Assembly: GCF_006542425.1 (NCBI RefSeq)
Contig: NZ_VFID01000001.1
Coordinates: 1-64,000, forward strand
DNA length: 64,000 nt
Direction: 5' to 3'
Source of the DNA: Pseudoxanthomonas sp. z9
GTDB taxonomy: Bacteria; Pseudomonadota; Gammaproteobacteria; Xanthomonadales; Xanthomonadaceae
The position numbers and the translations under genes are program-made. Positions 28,514 to 36,593 of the stretch are shown one piece after another. Within the stretch, counting starts at the first letter, position 1; every line of letters begins with the position of its first letter. The notes under the pieces are model-generated. The model made no database searches. It saw nothing but the letters and a program-made list of their open reading frames with translations, and was not told where the DNA came from.

Positions 28514-29904
28514 CAATGCACCTGGGGAGAAAAGGAGGCAGAGTCCGTCGGAGCGACGTGTTCCTGCACGCGCACCAGCGACAGTGCCGCCAGCAGCAGG
28601 CTGGCGCCGCTGATCACCAGCGCGAAGATCGGCTGGTTGCCGAAGAACGCACGCAGCGCCGGACCCAGCAGGGTGGCCGCGACGATCTGCGGGATCACGA
28701 TGAACATGTTGAAGATGCCCATGTAGATGCCCATCCGATCCGCCGGCACATGGCTGGACAGCAGCGCATAGGGCATCGACAGGATGCTGGCCCAGGCCAC
28801 CCCGACCAGCGCGAACGACAGGATCAGCCAGCCCGGCTGCGGCACGAACCACATCGACAGGAAGCCCAGTCCGCCCAGGACCAGCGAGCCGGTGTGTACC
28901 GCCTTGCGGTTCAACGGCAGGCGCGCGGCGTACAGCGACAGCAGCAGCGCCACCAGCATCGACGACAGGCCGTAGTAGCCCATGTAGGAGCCGACCAGGT
29001 CGGCCGCGTCCTGGAACGCGGCGTTGGCGCTCTGGAAGGCGGCCGCCTGCGCGGGGACGGCCATGTCGAACGCGGCCGGGTCCGGTGCCGGTGCCTTGAA
29101 CACATGCTCGGTCAGGCCGGGCGTGGCCATGCTCCACATGGCGAAGAAGGCCAGCCAGCTGAAGAACTGGACCGCGCCCAGGCGACGCATCTGCGCCGGC
29201 ATGTGGATCACGTGGTGCAGGACTTCGGCGACCAGGCCTCCCTGGGCGTTTCGATTGGCCCGGAACCCTGCTTCGTCCTCCGGCGGATACTCCCGCGTGG
29301 TCAGGACCGTGACCAGGATGCTGGCGAGGAACACGAACGCGCCAATCGCGAAGGCGATCTTCACCGATGGCGGCACCACGCCGGGACCGGCCTCGTTGGG
29401 AACACCCAGGCGGGTGACCAGCCATGGCAGGTTGCTGGCCAGCCAGGTGCCGATGCCGATGATCAGGGTCTGCAGGACGAAGCCGTAGGAGCGCTGGCTG
29501 TCCGGCAGCTTGTCGGCCACCAGCGCACGGAACGGCTCCATGCTGATGTTGATGGAGGCATCCAGCACCCACAGCAGGCCCGCCGCCACCCATAGGGCCG
29601 GCGAGTGCGGCATGAACACCAGCGCGATCGAACTGAGGATCGCGCCCGCGAGGAAGTAGGGCCGGCGCCGGCCCAGCCGCGGATGCCAGGTGCGATCGCT
29701 GAAGTAGCCGATCACCGGCTGCACCAGCAGGCCGGTCAGCGGCGCGGCGATCCAGAGCAGCGGCAGTGAATCCTTCTCCGCGCCCAGGGTCTGGAAGATG
29801 CGCGACATGAAACCGCCCTGCAGGGCAAAGCCGAACTGGATGCCGAGGAAGCCGAACGACATGTTCCAGATCTGCCAGAAGGACAGGCGCGGCTTCGGGG
29901 TCAT
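28513..29904 (-). CDS. MFS maltose/sucrose-type sugar transporter (SLC45-like)
   Basis: 463-aa inner-membrane permease with about twelve transmembrane helices. It opens with RLSFWQIWNMSFGFLGIQFGF and has YFSDRTWHPRLGRRRPYFLAG, the RxGRR(R/K)P loop of SLC45/GPH-like disaccharide transporters. A long periplasmic or cytoplasmic loop lies near the middle (EHVFKAPAPDPAAF). The ATG giving MTPKPRLSF is preferred; an open frame to 30006 adds 34 uncharacteristic residues. It heads the transporter-amylase operon and is divergent from the alpha-glucosidase gene across an operator-bearing region. Confidence 0.88.
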   Translation of the reverse strand: MTPKPRLSFWQIWNMSFGFLGIQFGFALQGGFMSRIFQTLGAEKDSLPLLWIAAPLTGLLVQPVIGYFSDRTWHPRLGRRRPYFLAGAILSSIALVFMPHSPALWVAAGLLWVLDASINISMEPFRALVADKLPDSQRSYGFVLQTLIIGIGTWLASNLPWLVTRLGVPNEAGPGVVPPSVKIAFAIGAFVFLASILVTVLTTREYPPEDEAGFRANRNAQGGLVAEVLHHVIHMPAQMRRLGAVQFFSWLAFFAMWSMATPGLTEHVFKAPAPDPAAFDMAVPAQAAAFQSANAAFQDAADLVGSYMGYYGLSSMLVALLLSLYAARLPLNRKAVHTGSLVLGGLGFLSMWFVPQPGWLILSFALVGVAWASILSMPYALLSSHVPADRMGIYMGIFNMFIVIPQIVAATLLGPALRAFFGNQPIFALVISGASLLLAALSLVRVQEHVAPTDSASFSPQVH

Positions 29905-30279
29905 GCGGGATTCCTGTGCGGGAACGGTGGTCGCATCGCCGGCGGCGTGCGTTTCTGGTGCGGCGATTCTTGCAGCATCGCCCGCCGGTTCCATGCTGCA
30001 CTGCAAACAGGAAATGGCGCTGGCGGATGCTTCCGGATGGCGCGACGCGTGCGGGAGGAAGTTGTCGGAAACATCTTGTTTTCAGCGGCCTGGTGCGTAT
30101 GAAAGAGCAGTCTTTCCGCGAGCGGACGCGCCCGGGAGAGGTCCGCCGCGGCGCATCCATGCATACGTATTCATGCCGGTCCCGGCGCGTGCCGGCGCAA
30201 CGCCGATGCGCGGACGTGGAATAGTGGCGCCCGTTGCGTGACCGGCCGGCACGCCGAAACCACGAGTTCCGGGGAAGCG
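29905..30279. other. Divergent promoter region of transporter-amylase and alpha-glucosidase genes
   Basis: 375 bases between divergent starts, carrying a LacI-type operator at 30160-30173. Both promoters should lie here. No gene or RNA is evident; short open frames run antisense or out of context. Confidence 0.6.
30160..30173. promoter_or_regulatory. LacI-type operator, copy 1
   Basis: TGCATACGTATTCA, a CG-centred near-palindrome (one mismatch between half sites). The exact reverse complement occurs once more, upstream of the MalA-like receptor. Located about 106 bases before the alpha-glucosidase start and 255 bases from the transporter start. Confidence 0.75.
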
Positions 30280-31896
30280 ATGGACAACAAGCATTGGTGG
30301 CGTGGCGCGGTGATCTACCAGATCTATCCACGCAGCTTCCTGGACACCGATGGCGACGGCGTGGGCGATCTGCCCGGCATCGTCGATCGGCTGGACTACA
30401 TCGCCCGGCTGGGCGTGGACGCGATCTGGATTTCGCCGTTCTTCAAGTCGCCGATGGCCGATTTCGGTTACGACATCGCCGACTACCGCGACGTGGACCC
30501 GCTGTTCGGCACGCTGGCCGACTTCGATCGCCTGCTGGACAAGGCGCACTCGCTCGGCATCAAGGTGATGATCGACCAGGTGCTGAGCCACTGCTCGGCC
30601 GAGCACGCCTGGTTCAAGGAAAGCCGCGAGAGTCGCGACAATCCCAAGGCCGACTGGTATGTCTGGGCCGACCCGAAGGAAGACGGTACCGCCCCCAACA
30701 ACTGGATGTCGCTGTTCGGCGGCGTGGCCTGGCGCTGGGAACCGCGCCGCGAGCAGTACTACCTGCACAACTTCCTGGCCGCGCAGCCGGATCTGAATTT
30801 CCACCATCCCGACGTGCGCGCCGCGACCCTGGACAATGTGAAGTTCTGGCTGGACAAGGGCGTGGACGGCCTGCGCCTGGACGCGATCAATTTCTGCTTC
30901 CACGATCGCCAACTGCGCGACAACCCGCCCAAGCCCAAGGAGAAGCGGGTGGGGCGTGGTTTCAGCGCCGACAATCCCTACGCCTACCAATACCACTACC
31001 ACAACAATACCCAGCCGGAGAACGTCGCTTTCCTGGAGGAACTGCGCGCGCTGATGGATCGTTATCCGGACGTGGCCGCGCTGGGCGAGATCTCGTCGGA
31101 GGATTCACTGGCGACCACCGCCGAGTACGTCACCGAACGCCGGCTCCACATGGGTTACAGCTTCGAACTGTTGACCGACGATCACAGTGCCGGCTACATC
31201 CGCGGCACGGTCGAGCGGCTGGAAGCGGCGATGACCGAGGGCTGGCCCTGCTGGGCGGTCTCTAACCACGATGTGCAACGGGCGGTGACGCGGTGGGGGC
31301 AGGGCGATGCCTCGCCCGGACTCGCGGCCCAACTGGTGGCGCTGGTGTGTTCGCTGCGCGGTTCGGTATGCCTGTACCAGGGCGAGGAACTTGGACTGCC
31401 GGAAGCCGACGTGCCCTATGCGGATCTGCAGGATCCGTACGGCAAGACCTTCTGGCCCAACTTCAAGGGGCGCGACGGTTGCCGCACGCCGATGCCCTGG
31501 AACGCGCAGGAACGCGCGGGTTTCAGCGACGGACGGCCGTGGCTGCCGATTCCCGCCGGGCATCGCGCGATCAGCGTCGCCGCGCAGGAAGCCGATCCGG
31601 CATCCGTGCTCAACCGCGTGCGCGCCTTCCTGGGGTGGCGTCGCGAACAGCCGGCATTGACCGCCGGTTCCATTACCTTCCTGGATGCGCCGGAACCGGT
31701 GCTCGCCTTCCGCCGCGAAGGCGAAGGACAGTCGCTGCTGGCGGTGTTCAACCTGTCCGCGCAGTCCGTGCATTGGTCCTTGCCGGACGATCTGTCGGTG
31801 CGGCCCATCGACGCGCCGGGCGTGGTGCCGGGCCAACTGGAGCAACGCCGGATCGCGCTGCCCGCGCGCGGCGTGTTCTACGCGCGCACCGACTGA
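30280..31896 (+). CDS. Alpha-glucosidase (GH13, cytoplasmic)
   Basis: 538-aa enzyme without signal peptide. Opens WWRGAVIYQIYPRSFLDT as GH13_23-type alpha-glucosidases do. Catalytic regions: DQVLSH (99-104), GLRLDAINF with D201, GE at E270, SNHD ending at D331. It would split maltose and maltodextrins brought in by the neighbouring transporter to glucose. The ATG giving MDNKHWWRG follows GGGGAAG; an earlier ATG (30238) adds 14 residues. Divergent from the transporter-amylase operon, with a shared operator between them. Confidence 0.93.
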   Translation: MDNKHWWRGAVIYQIYPRSFLDTDGDGVGDLPGIVDRLDYIARLGVDAIWISPFFKSPMADFGYDIADYRDVDPLFGTLADFDRLLDKAHSLGIKVMIDQVLSHCSAEHAWFKESRESRDNPKADWYVWADPKEDGTAPNNWMSLFGGVAWRWEPRREQYYLHNFLAAQPDLNFHHPDVRAATLDNVKFWLDKGVDGLRLDAINFCFHDRQLRDNPPKPKEKRVGRGFSADNPYAYQYHYHNNTQPENVAFLEELRALMDRYPDVAALGEISSEDSLATTAEYVTERRLHMGYSFELLTDDHSAGYIRGTVERLEAAMTEGWPCWAVSNHDVQRAVTRWGQGDASPGLAAQLVALVCSLRGSVCLYQGEELGLPEADVPYADLQDPYGKTFWPNFKGRDGCRTPMPWNAQERAGFSDGRPWLPIPAGHRAISVAAQEADPASVLNRVRAFLGWRREQPALTAGSITFLDAPEPVLAFRREGEGQSLLAVFNLSAQSVHWSLPDDLSVRPIDAPGVVPGQLEQRRIALPARGVFYARTD

Positions 31897-32021
31897 AAAG
31901 AGAACCTCGATTTCCTGGCGATATCCACGGCGCCCCTCATTCAGGTGCGCTGCGTTCGCGCGCGCAAGCCATTCCCGCGCCGTCCCGATGGAACCCTGGT
32001 TACACGCGGTTGAAAACGCGA

Positions 32022-32035
32022 TGAATACGTATGCA
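32022..32035. promoter_or_regulatory. LacI-type operator, copy 2
   Basis: TGAATACGTATGCA, the exact reverse complement of the 14-mer at 30160-30173. It sits 138 bases upstream of the TonB receptor start in the 276-base gap after the alpha-glucosidase gene, so the receptor has its own regulated promoter. Confidence 0.75.
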
Positions 32036-32172
32036 GGCCGATTTGTGCGGGCTTTCCGGCCACTACCATTGCCGCACGTTCCGATGCAATCCATCGCGCC
32101 GGCGCGCCAGACCCGGACGATCGCCCGCGACGCATCCGGTTCATCGCATACAACGTCCTTGGAGAGGGGAAC

Positions 32173-34923
32173 ATGTTGCAACACAAGCGCAATCTGCTGA
32201 GCGCGGCGCTGGCTTCCGCCATCGCGCTGGCCGCGACCGGCGTACAAGCCCAGACCGCCAACACCACCGGACAGGATCCGCAGGCCGAGGCCACCGAGCT
32301 CGACACGGTCACCGTCACCGGCATCCGCCGTGGCATCGAGGAAGCGATCTCGGTCAAGCGCGACTCCACCTCGATCGTCGAGGCCATCTCCGCCGAAGAC
32401 ATCGGCAAGCTGCCCGACATCAGCATCGCCGAATCGCTGGCGCGCCTGCCCGGCCTGGCCGCGCAGCGCGTTGCCGGTCGCGCCCAGGTGATCAGCGTGC
32501 GCGGCCTGTCGCCCGACTTCTCCACCACGCTGCTCAACGGTCGCGAGATGGTCAGTACCGGCGACAACCGCAGCGTCGAGTTCGACCAGTATCCGTCCGA
32601 GTTGATGAGCGGCGTCACCGTCTACAAGACACCCGATGCGGGCCTGGTCGGGCAAGGCCTGTCCGGCACGCTGGACATGCAGACCGTGCGCCCGCTGAGT
32701 TTCGACGAGCCGGTCGGTGCGATCGGTTTCCGTGGCCAGCGCAACTCGCTGGGCAAGGCGGCGGACGCGTCGGCCTACGGCGAACGCGTCAACGCCAGCT
32801 ACATCACCCAGTCCAAGGACCGTCGCTTCGGTTTCGCGATTGGCTACTCGCACTCCAAGACCCCGATCCAGGAAAACCAGGTCGGCCTGTACGAGCCGTG
32901 GCAGGCGATTGGAGACAACTGGCGTCCGGGCGTGCCGGCCGGCACGTTCTATTCGGACGGCATCAAGGCGCTGCGCCGTACCGGCGAGACCAAGCGCGAT
33001 GGCGTGATGGCGACCCTGCAGTTCCGCCCGTCCAATGCCTGGACCAGCACGCTGGACCTGTTCCACTCCGAGGCCGAACAGGTCAACACAGCGAACCAGT
33101 TCGAAGTGCATATCGGCGATTACAACGGTGGCTACGGGCGGTTGAACGTCACCAACCCGGTCATCAACGGCAACAATACCTTCACCGGTGGCACCGCCAA
33201 CAACGTGTACCCGCTGGTCCGTGGCATGTACAACTACCGCGAGGACGAGATCAACGCGTTCGGCTGGAACAACGAGTTCAACGTGGGGCAGGTCCGCCTG
33301 GTCGCGGACATCAGCTATTCCAAGACCAAGCGCGACGAAATCAACCTGGAGAACAACACCCAGTTGCTGCCGGCGCCGCAACTGGATTCGATCGCACTGG
33401 CCTATCGCCAGAACAACTTCTCCCAGCTCAACCCGGGCCTGGACTATTCCAATCCCGAGACGCTGTTCCTGACCAACACCATCTATGGCTCCGGCTACGG
33501 CAAGACCCCGAAGGTCGAGGATGAGCTGAAGGCCATCAAGCTGGCGGCATCGCTGCCGCTGCCCGAGTCCTGGGGCTGGTTCTCCGATCTCGACGTGGGA
33601 CTGAACTATGCGGATCGCCACAAGTTCAAGCGCCAGCCGGAAGGCAACATCAACCTCGGCGCGCAGGGCATCACCGCGATCGGTTCGGATCTCCAGTACG
33701 GCCTGGTGGACCTGAACTTCGCCGGCGTCGGCTACATCCCGTCCTGGAACGTGCCGGCCGCGGTCGCGCGCTACATGGTGTTCAACCCCGTCGACAACCT
33801 GTCCTACCTGATTCCGAAAGCCTGGGATGTGGACGAGGAAATCTCCACCGCCTTCGTCCGCGCCAACATCGATACCGAGTGGGGCGGGGTGCCGGTGCGC
33901 GGCAATATCGGCGTGCAGGTCCAGCACGTCGACCAGGCCTCGCAGGCGCGCTACTGGGACAGCACCCAGCCGGCCGGCAGCAACATCCAGCCATTGGACG
34001 GCGGCAAGACCTACACCGACGTGCTGCCCAGCCTGAACCTGGCGTTCTCCTTCCCGAACGAGCAGACCCTGCGCGTGGGCCTGGCCAAGCAGGTGGCGCG
34101 TCCGCGTGTGGACGAGCTGCGCTCCTCGCTGGAGTTCGGCGTCAACACCGCCACCGGCGAGCCGGGTGCGAGCGGCGGCAATCCGAACCTGGATCCGTGG
34201 CGCGCCTACGCGTTCGATCTGTCCTACGAGAAGTACTTCGGCACCAAGGCGTATGTCTCGGCCGCGTTCTTCTACAAGGATCTGCGCACCTACATCTTCA
34301 CCGAGAAGCGCTATGGCTACGACTTCACCGATTTCCTGGTGGACTACGTGCCCGGCCCGAACGAACCGCCGACCCTGACCACCGGCCCGTTCACCGCGCC
34401 GTACAACGGCACGGGCGGCACCCTGAAGGGCCTGGAGCTGACCGCCTCGCTGCCGCTGGATCTGTTCAGCGACGCGCTGCAGGGCTTCGGCATCATCGCC
34501 AGCGCCGGCTTCAACGACAGCGACATCACCATCCCGCCGCCGCCGAATGCGCAGAGCAGCGTGGGCAGCCAGAACATCATGCTGCCGGGCCTGTCCAAGC
34601 GGGTGTACAACCTGACCGCGTACTACGAGCGCAACGGGTTCGAGGCGCGGGTCAGCCAGCGCCGTCGGTCCGACTTCATCGGCGAAATCGGCAACTTCGA
34701 CGGCGATCGCTCGCTGCGCTACGTGGTCGGCGAGGACATCACCGACGCCCAGGTCGCCTACAACTTCGGCGACGGCAGCGCGCTGGCCGGCCTGAGCATC
34801 CTGTTCCAGGTCAGCAACCTGACCAACTCGCCGTACCAGACCTACGCCGGCAGCAAGGACCGGCCGCTGGAATACATCGAGTGGGGCCGCACCTACCTGT
34901 TCGGTGTGAACTACCGGTTCTGA
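32173..34923 (+). CDS. MalA-like TonB-dependent receptor (maltodextrin uptake)
   Basis: 916-aa outer-membrane receptor: signal peptide (LLSAALASAIALAATGVQAQ), TonB box region ELDTVTVTGIRRGIEEAISVKRD, plug (GKLPDISIAESLARLPGLAA, QVISVRGLSPDFSTTLLNGRE), long barrel and terminal YRF. The plug style is that of the TonB-Xanth-Caul carbohydrate receptor family, whose best-known member is Caulobacter MalA. Context supports maltodextrins: alpha-glucosidase, amylase, sugar permease and LacI regulator are adjacent and the promoter carries the shared operator. Ribosome site GGAGAGGGG precedes the ATG. A strong terminator follows. Confidence 0.92.
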   Translation: MLQHKRNLLSAALASAIALAATGVQAQTANTTGQDPQAEATELDTVTVTGIRRGIEEAISVKRDSTSIVEAISAEDIGKLPDISIAESLARLPGLAAQRVAGRAQVISVRGLSPDFSTTLLNGREMVSTGDNRSVEFDQYPSELMSGVTVYKTPDAGLVGQGLSGTLDMQTVRPLSFDEPVGAIGFRGQRNSLGKAADASAYGERVNASYITQSKDRRFGFAIGYSHSKTPIQENQVGLYEPWQAIGDNWRPGVPAGTFYSDGIKALRRTGETKRDGVMATLQFRPSNAWTSTLDLFHSEAEQVNTANQFEVHIGDYNGGYGRLNVTNPVINGNNTFTGGTANNVYPLVRGMYNYREDEINAFGWNNEFNVGQVRLVADISYSKTKRDEINLENNTQLLPAPQLDSIALAYRQNNFSQLNPGLDYSNPETLFLTNTIYGSGYGKTPKVEDELKAIKLAASLPLPESWGWFSDLDVGLNYADRHKFKRQPEGNINLGAQGITAIGSDLQYGLVDLNFAGVGYIPSWNVPAAVARYMVFNPVDNLSYLIPKAWDVDEEISTAFVRANIDTEWGGVPVRGNIGVQVQHVDQASQARYWDSTQPAGSNIQPLDGGKTYTDVLPSLNLAFSFPNEQTLRVGLAKQVARPRVDELRSSLEFGVNTATGEPGASGGNPNLDPWRAYAFDLSYEKYFGTKAYVSAAFFYKDLRTYIFTEKRYGYDFTDFLVDYVPGPNEPPTLTTGPFTAPYNGTGGTLKGLELTASLPLDLFSDALQGFGIIASAGFNDSDITIPPPPNAQSSVGSQNIMLPGLSKRVYNLTAYYERNGFEARVSQRRRSDFIGEIGNFDGDRSLRYVVGEDITDAQVAYNFGDGSALAGLSILFQVSNLTNSPYQTYAGSKDRPLEYIEWGRTYLFGVNYRF

Positions 34924-34951
34924 TGCCGGCACGCATCGAGGGAAACGGAGA

Positions 34952-34980
34952 CTGCCGGCGCAAGCCGGCAGTTTCTTTTT
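34952..34980 (+). terminator. Rho-independent terminator after MalA-like receptor
   Basis: Stem CTGCCGGC / GCCGGCAG with loop GCAA, directly followed by TTTCTTTTT. It begins 28 bases after the receptor stop. Confidence 0.92.
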
Positions 34981-35075
34981 GTGCGGTGCCGAAACGACAC
35001 GGTTTCATTGGGACAGGTGTGGTCAAATTTTCGCCAACCACCTTGACAGCCTTGCGGGGACTGGGCGCGCGCGGG

Positions 35076-35121
35076 TTATCCACATCTTTGTGCAGGTTTC
35101 ATCCACACCGGTTGTGGACAA
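35076..35121. promoter_or_regulatory. Cluster of three DnaA-box-like sites
   Basis: A perfect TTATCCACA (35076-35084), TCATCCACA one mismatch away (35099-35107) and TGTGGACAA (35113-35121, minus-strand TTGTCCACA, one mismatch). The last two form the inverted repeat TCCACA-CCGGT-TGTGGA. They lie in a 210-base gap between two terminators pointing at each other, with no dnaA, dnaN or rpmH nearby. Confidence 0.5.
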
Positions 35122-35191
35122 GCGCAACCGGCGCAGCGTGGTCGGCGTGATGGAAACCCGTGGACGCAAACGGGGATGCAAAGTACGAACG

Positions 35192-35225
35192 CAAAAAGAA
35201 AGGGCCAGGCTCGCGCCTGGCCCTT
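35192..35225 (-). terminator. Rho-independent terminator after tRNA-Ala
   Basis: Read on the minus strand: an 11-bp GC-rich stem AGGGCCAGGC with loop around GCGA, followed by TTTCTTTTT. It begins ten bases after the tRNA 3' end. Confidence 0.88.
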
Positions 35226-35234
35226 CCGGTATTT

Positions 35235-35310
<76 letters not shown>

Positions 35311-35435
35311 ACGAGGGAGCGAATAGTCTAGCGCCTCGCGCTCCGGTTGCCAACCGGGAGGGGTTCAGCCCGGATTGTTGGTCGATTGCCGCCTGCAGCC
35401 GTGTCAAGACCTGAAACCGCGTCGCATCGGATGCG

Positions 35436-36524
35436 TCATCCGGTCGTGGCGGCGGCTTCGCGATCAAGCAGCGGTTCCAGCTCGGCCCGGCGCCAGCCGG
35501 ACAGGGCGCCGGGCCACTGCCCGGATTCCAGCAGGACTTCCAGGTAACGACGCGAGGCCAGCACGCCGTCAGGCAGGCCGAGTTCGGCGCTGCGGCGGGC
35601 CACCGCGTCCTGCAGCTTGCGCAGCGCGGCCTTGTCGCGATCGGTGGCGGCGCGGGCCAGCGGCGCTTCGGCCTCGTCCACCAGCGGGGTGGACAGGGCC
35701 TCCCACAGGGCGTCGGCCAGCTTGCGCGGCGCCTTGGGCTGGGCGTCCAGCCAGCGACCCAGCGCGGCGCGATCGGCCGGCGGTGTGCGTGCCAGCGCGA
35801 CCGCCATTTCATTGTCCAGAATCCAGCTGCGTGGCTTGTCGCTGCGGCGGGCGGCGGCATCGCGCCAGCGCAGCAGCCGCAGCAGGCGGTGCTGGGCGGG
35901 CGCATCCAGGAACTGCGCACTGCGCATGGCCAGGTGTGGCCAGCGATCGCCTTCTTCCTGGGTCGCGTTCTCCAGCAGGCGCCGGCTGTCCTCGACCAGC
36001 CAGTCGCTGCGGCCACTTTCGTGCAGGCGGGCGGCGAGGACGTCGTGCAGCGCGAACAGGTAGTGCACGTCGTCCGCAGCGTACTTGAGTTGCGATTCGC
36101 TGAGCGGACGGCGCAGCCAGTCCGAACGCGTTTCGCCCTTGGCCAGGGCGACGCCGGTGATCTGTTCGACCAGTTTCTGGTAGCCGATGCCGGCCGCGAT
36201 GCCGGCCAGGGCAGCGGCGATCTGGGTGTCGAACAGCGGTTGCGGCGCGACGCCGCAGGTGTAGCCCAGGGCCACCAGATCCTCACTGGCGCTATGCATG
36301 ACCTTGAGGATGCGGGTATCGCCGAGGATCGTGGCCAGCGCCTGCGGCATGCCGGGCTGCAGCGGATCGATCAGCAGGATTTCCTCGCCCACCGCCATCT
36401 GGACCAGCGCCAGTTGGGGCCAGAACGTACGCTCGCGGACGAACTCCGTGTCCAGGCCGATGCGGGCCGGAGGCGTGGCGAAGAACGCGGCGAGCGCGTC
36501 CGGGGTTTGAATCCAATGGGGCAC
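35436..36524 (-). CDS. rnd: Ribonuclease D
   Basis: 362-aa 3'-5' exoribonuclease of tRNA maturation. The DEDDy nuclease domain (about 1-170) shows GLDTEFVRERTFWPQLALVQ, LKVMHSASEDLVAL, the central FDTQIAAALAGIA and the YAADDVHYLFAL tyrosine/aspartate motif. HRDC-type helices follow. The start is a GTG giving MPHWIQTPDAL. A tRNA gene lies 125 bases downstream on the same strand. It is divergent from the SUMF1-type lipoprotein gene. Confidence 0.93.
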   Translation of the reverse strand: MPHWIQTPDALAAFFATPPARIGLDTEFVRERTFWPQLALVQMAVGEEILLIDPLQPGMPQALATILGDTRILKVMHSASEDLVALGYTCGVAPQPLFDTQIAAALAGIAAGIGYQKLVEQITGVALAKGETRSDWLRRPLSESQLKYAADDVHYLFALHDVLAARLHESGRSDWLVEDSRRLLENATQEEGDRWPHLAMRSAQFLDAPAQHRLLRLLRWRDAAARRSDKPRSWILDNEMAVALARTPPADRAALGRWLDAQPKAPRKLADALWEALSTPLVDEAEAPLARAATDRDKAALRKLQDAVARRSAELGLPDGVLASRRYLEVLLESGQWPGALSGWRRAELEPLLDREAAATTG

Positions 36525-36593
36525 GAAATCTCCGCTGAATGCATTGGTTGCCGAGTCGGGAGACAATAGCCTACCGTCGCGGGACGGATTTCG

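Noticed and set aside
35076-35121. Chromosomal replication origin
   Set aside because: Only three boxes, no AT-rich unwinding region, and no dnaA, dnaN, gyrB, rpmH or parAB nearby; kept only as a DnaA-box-like cluster.
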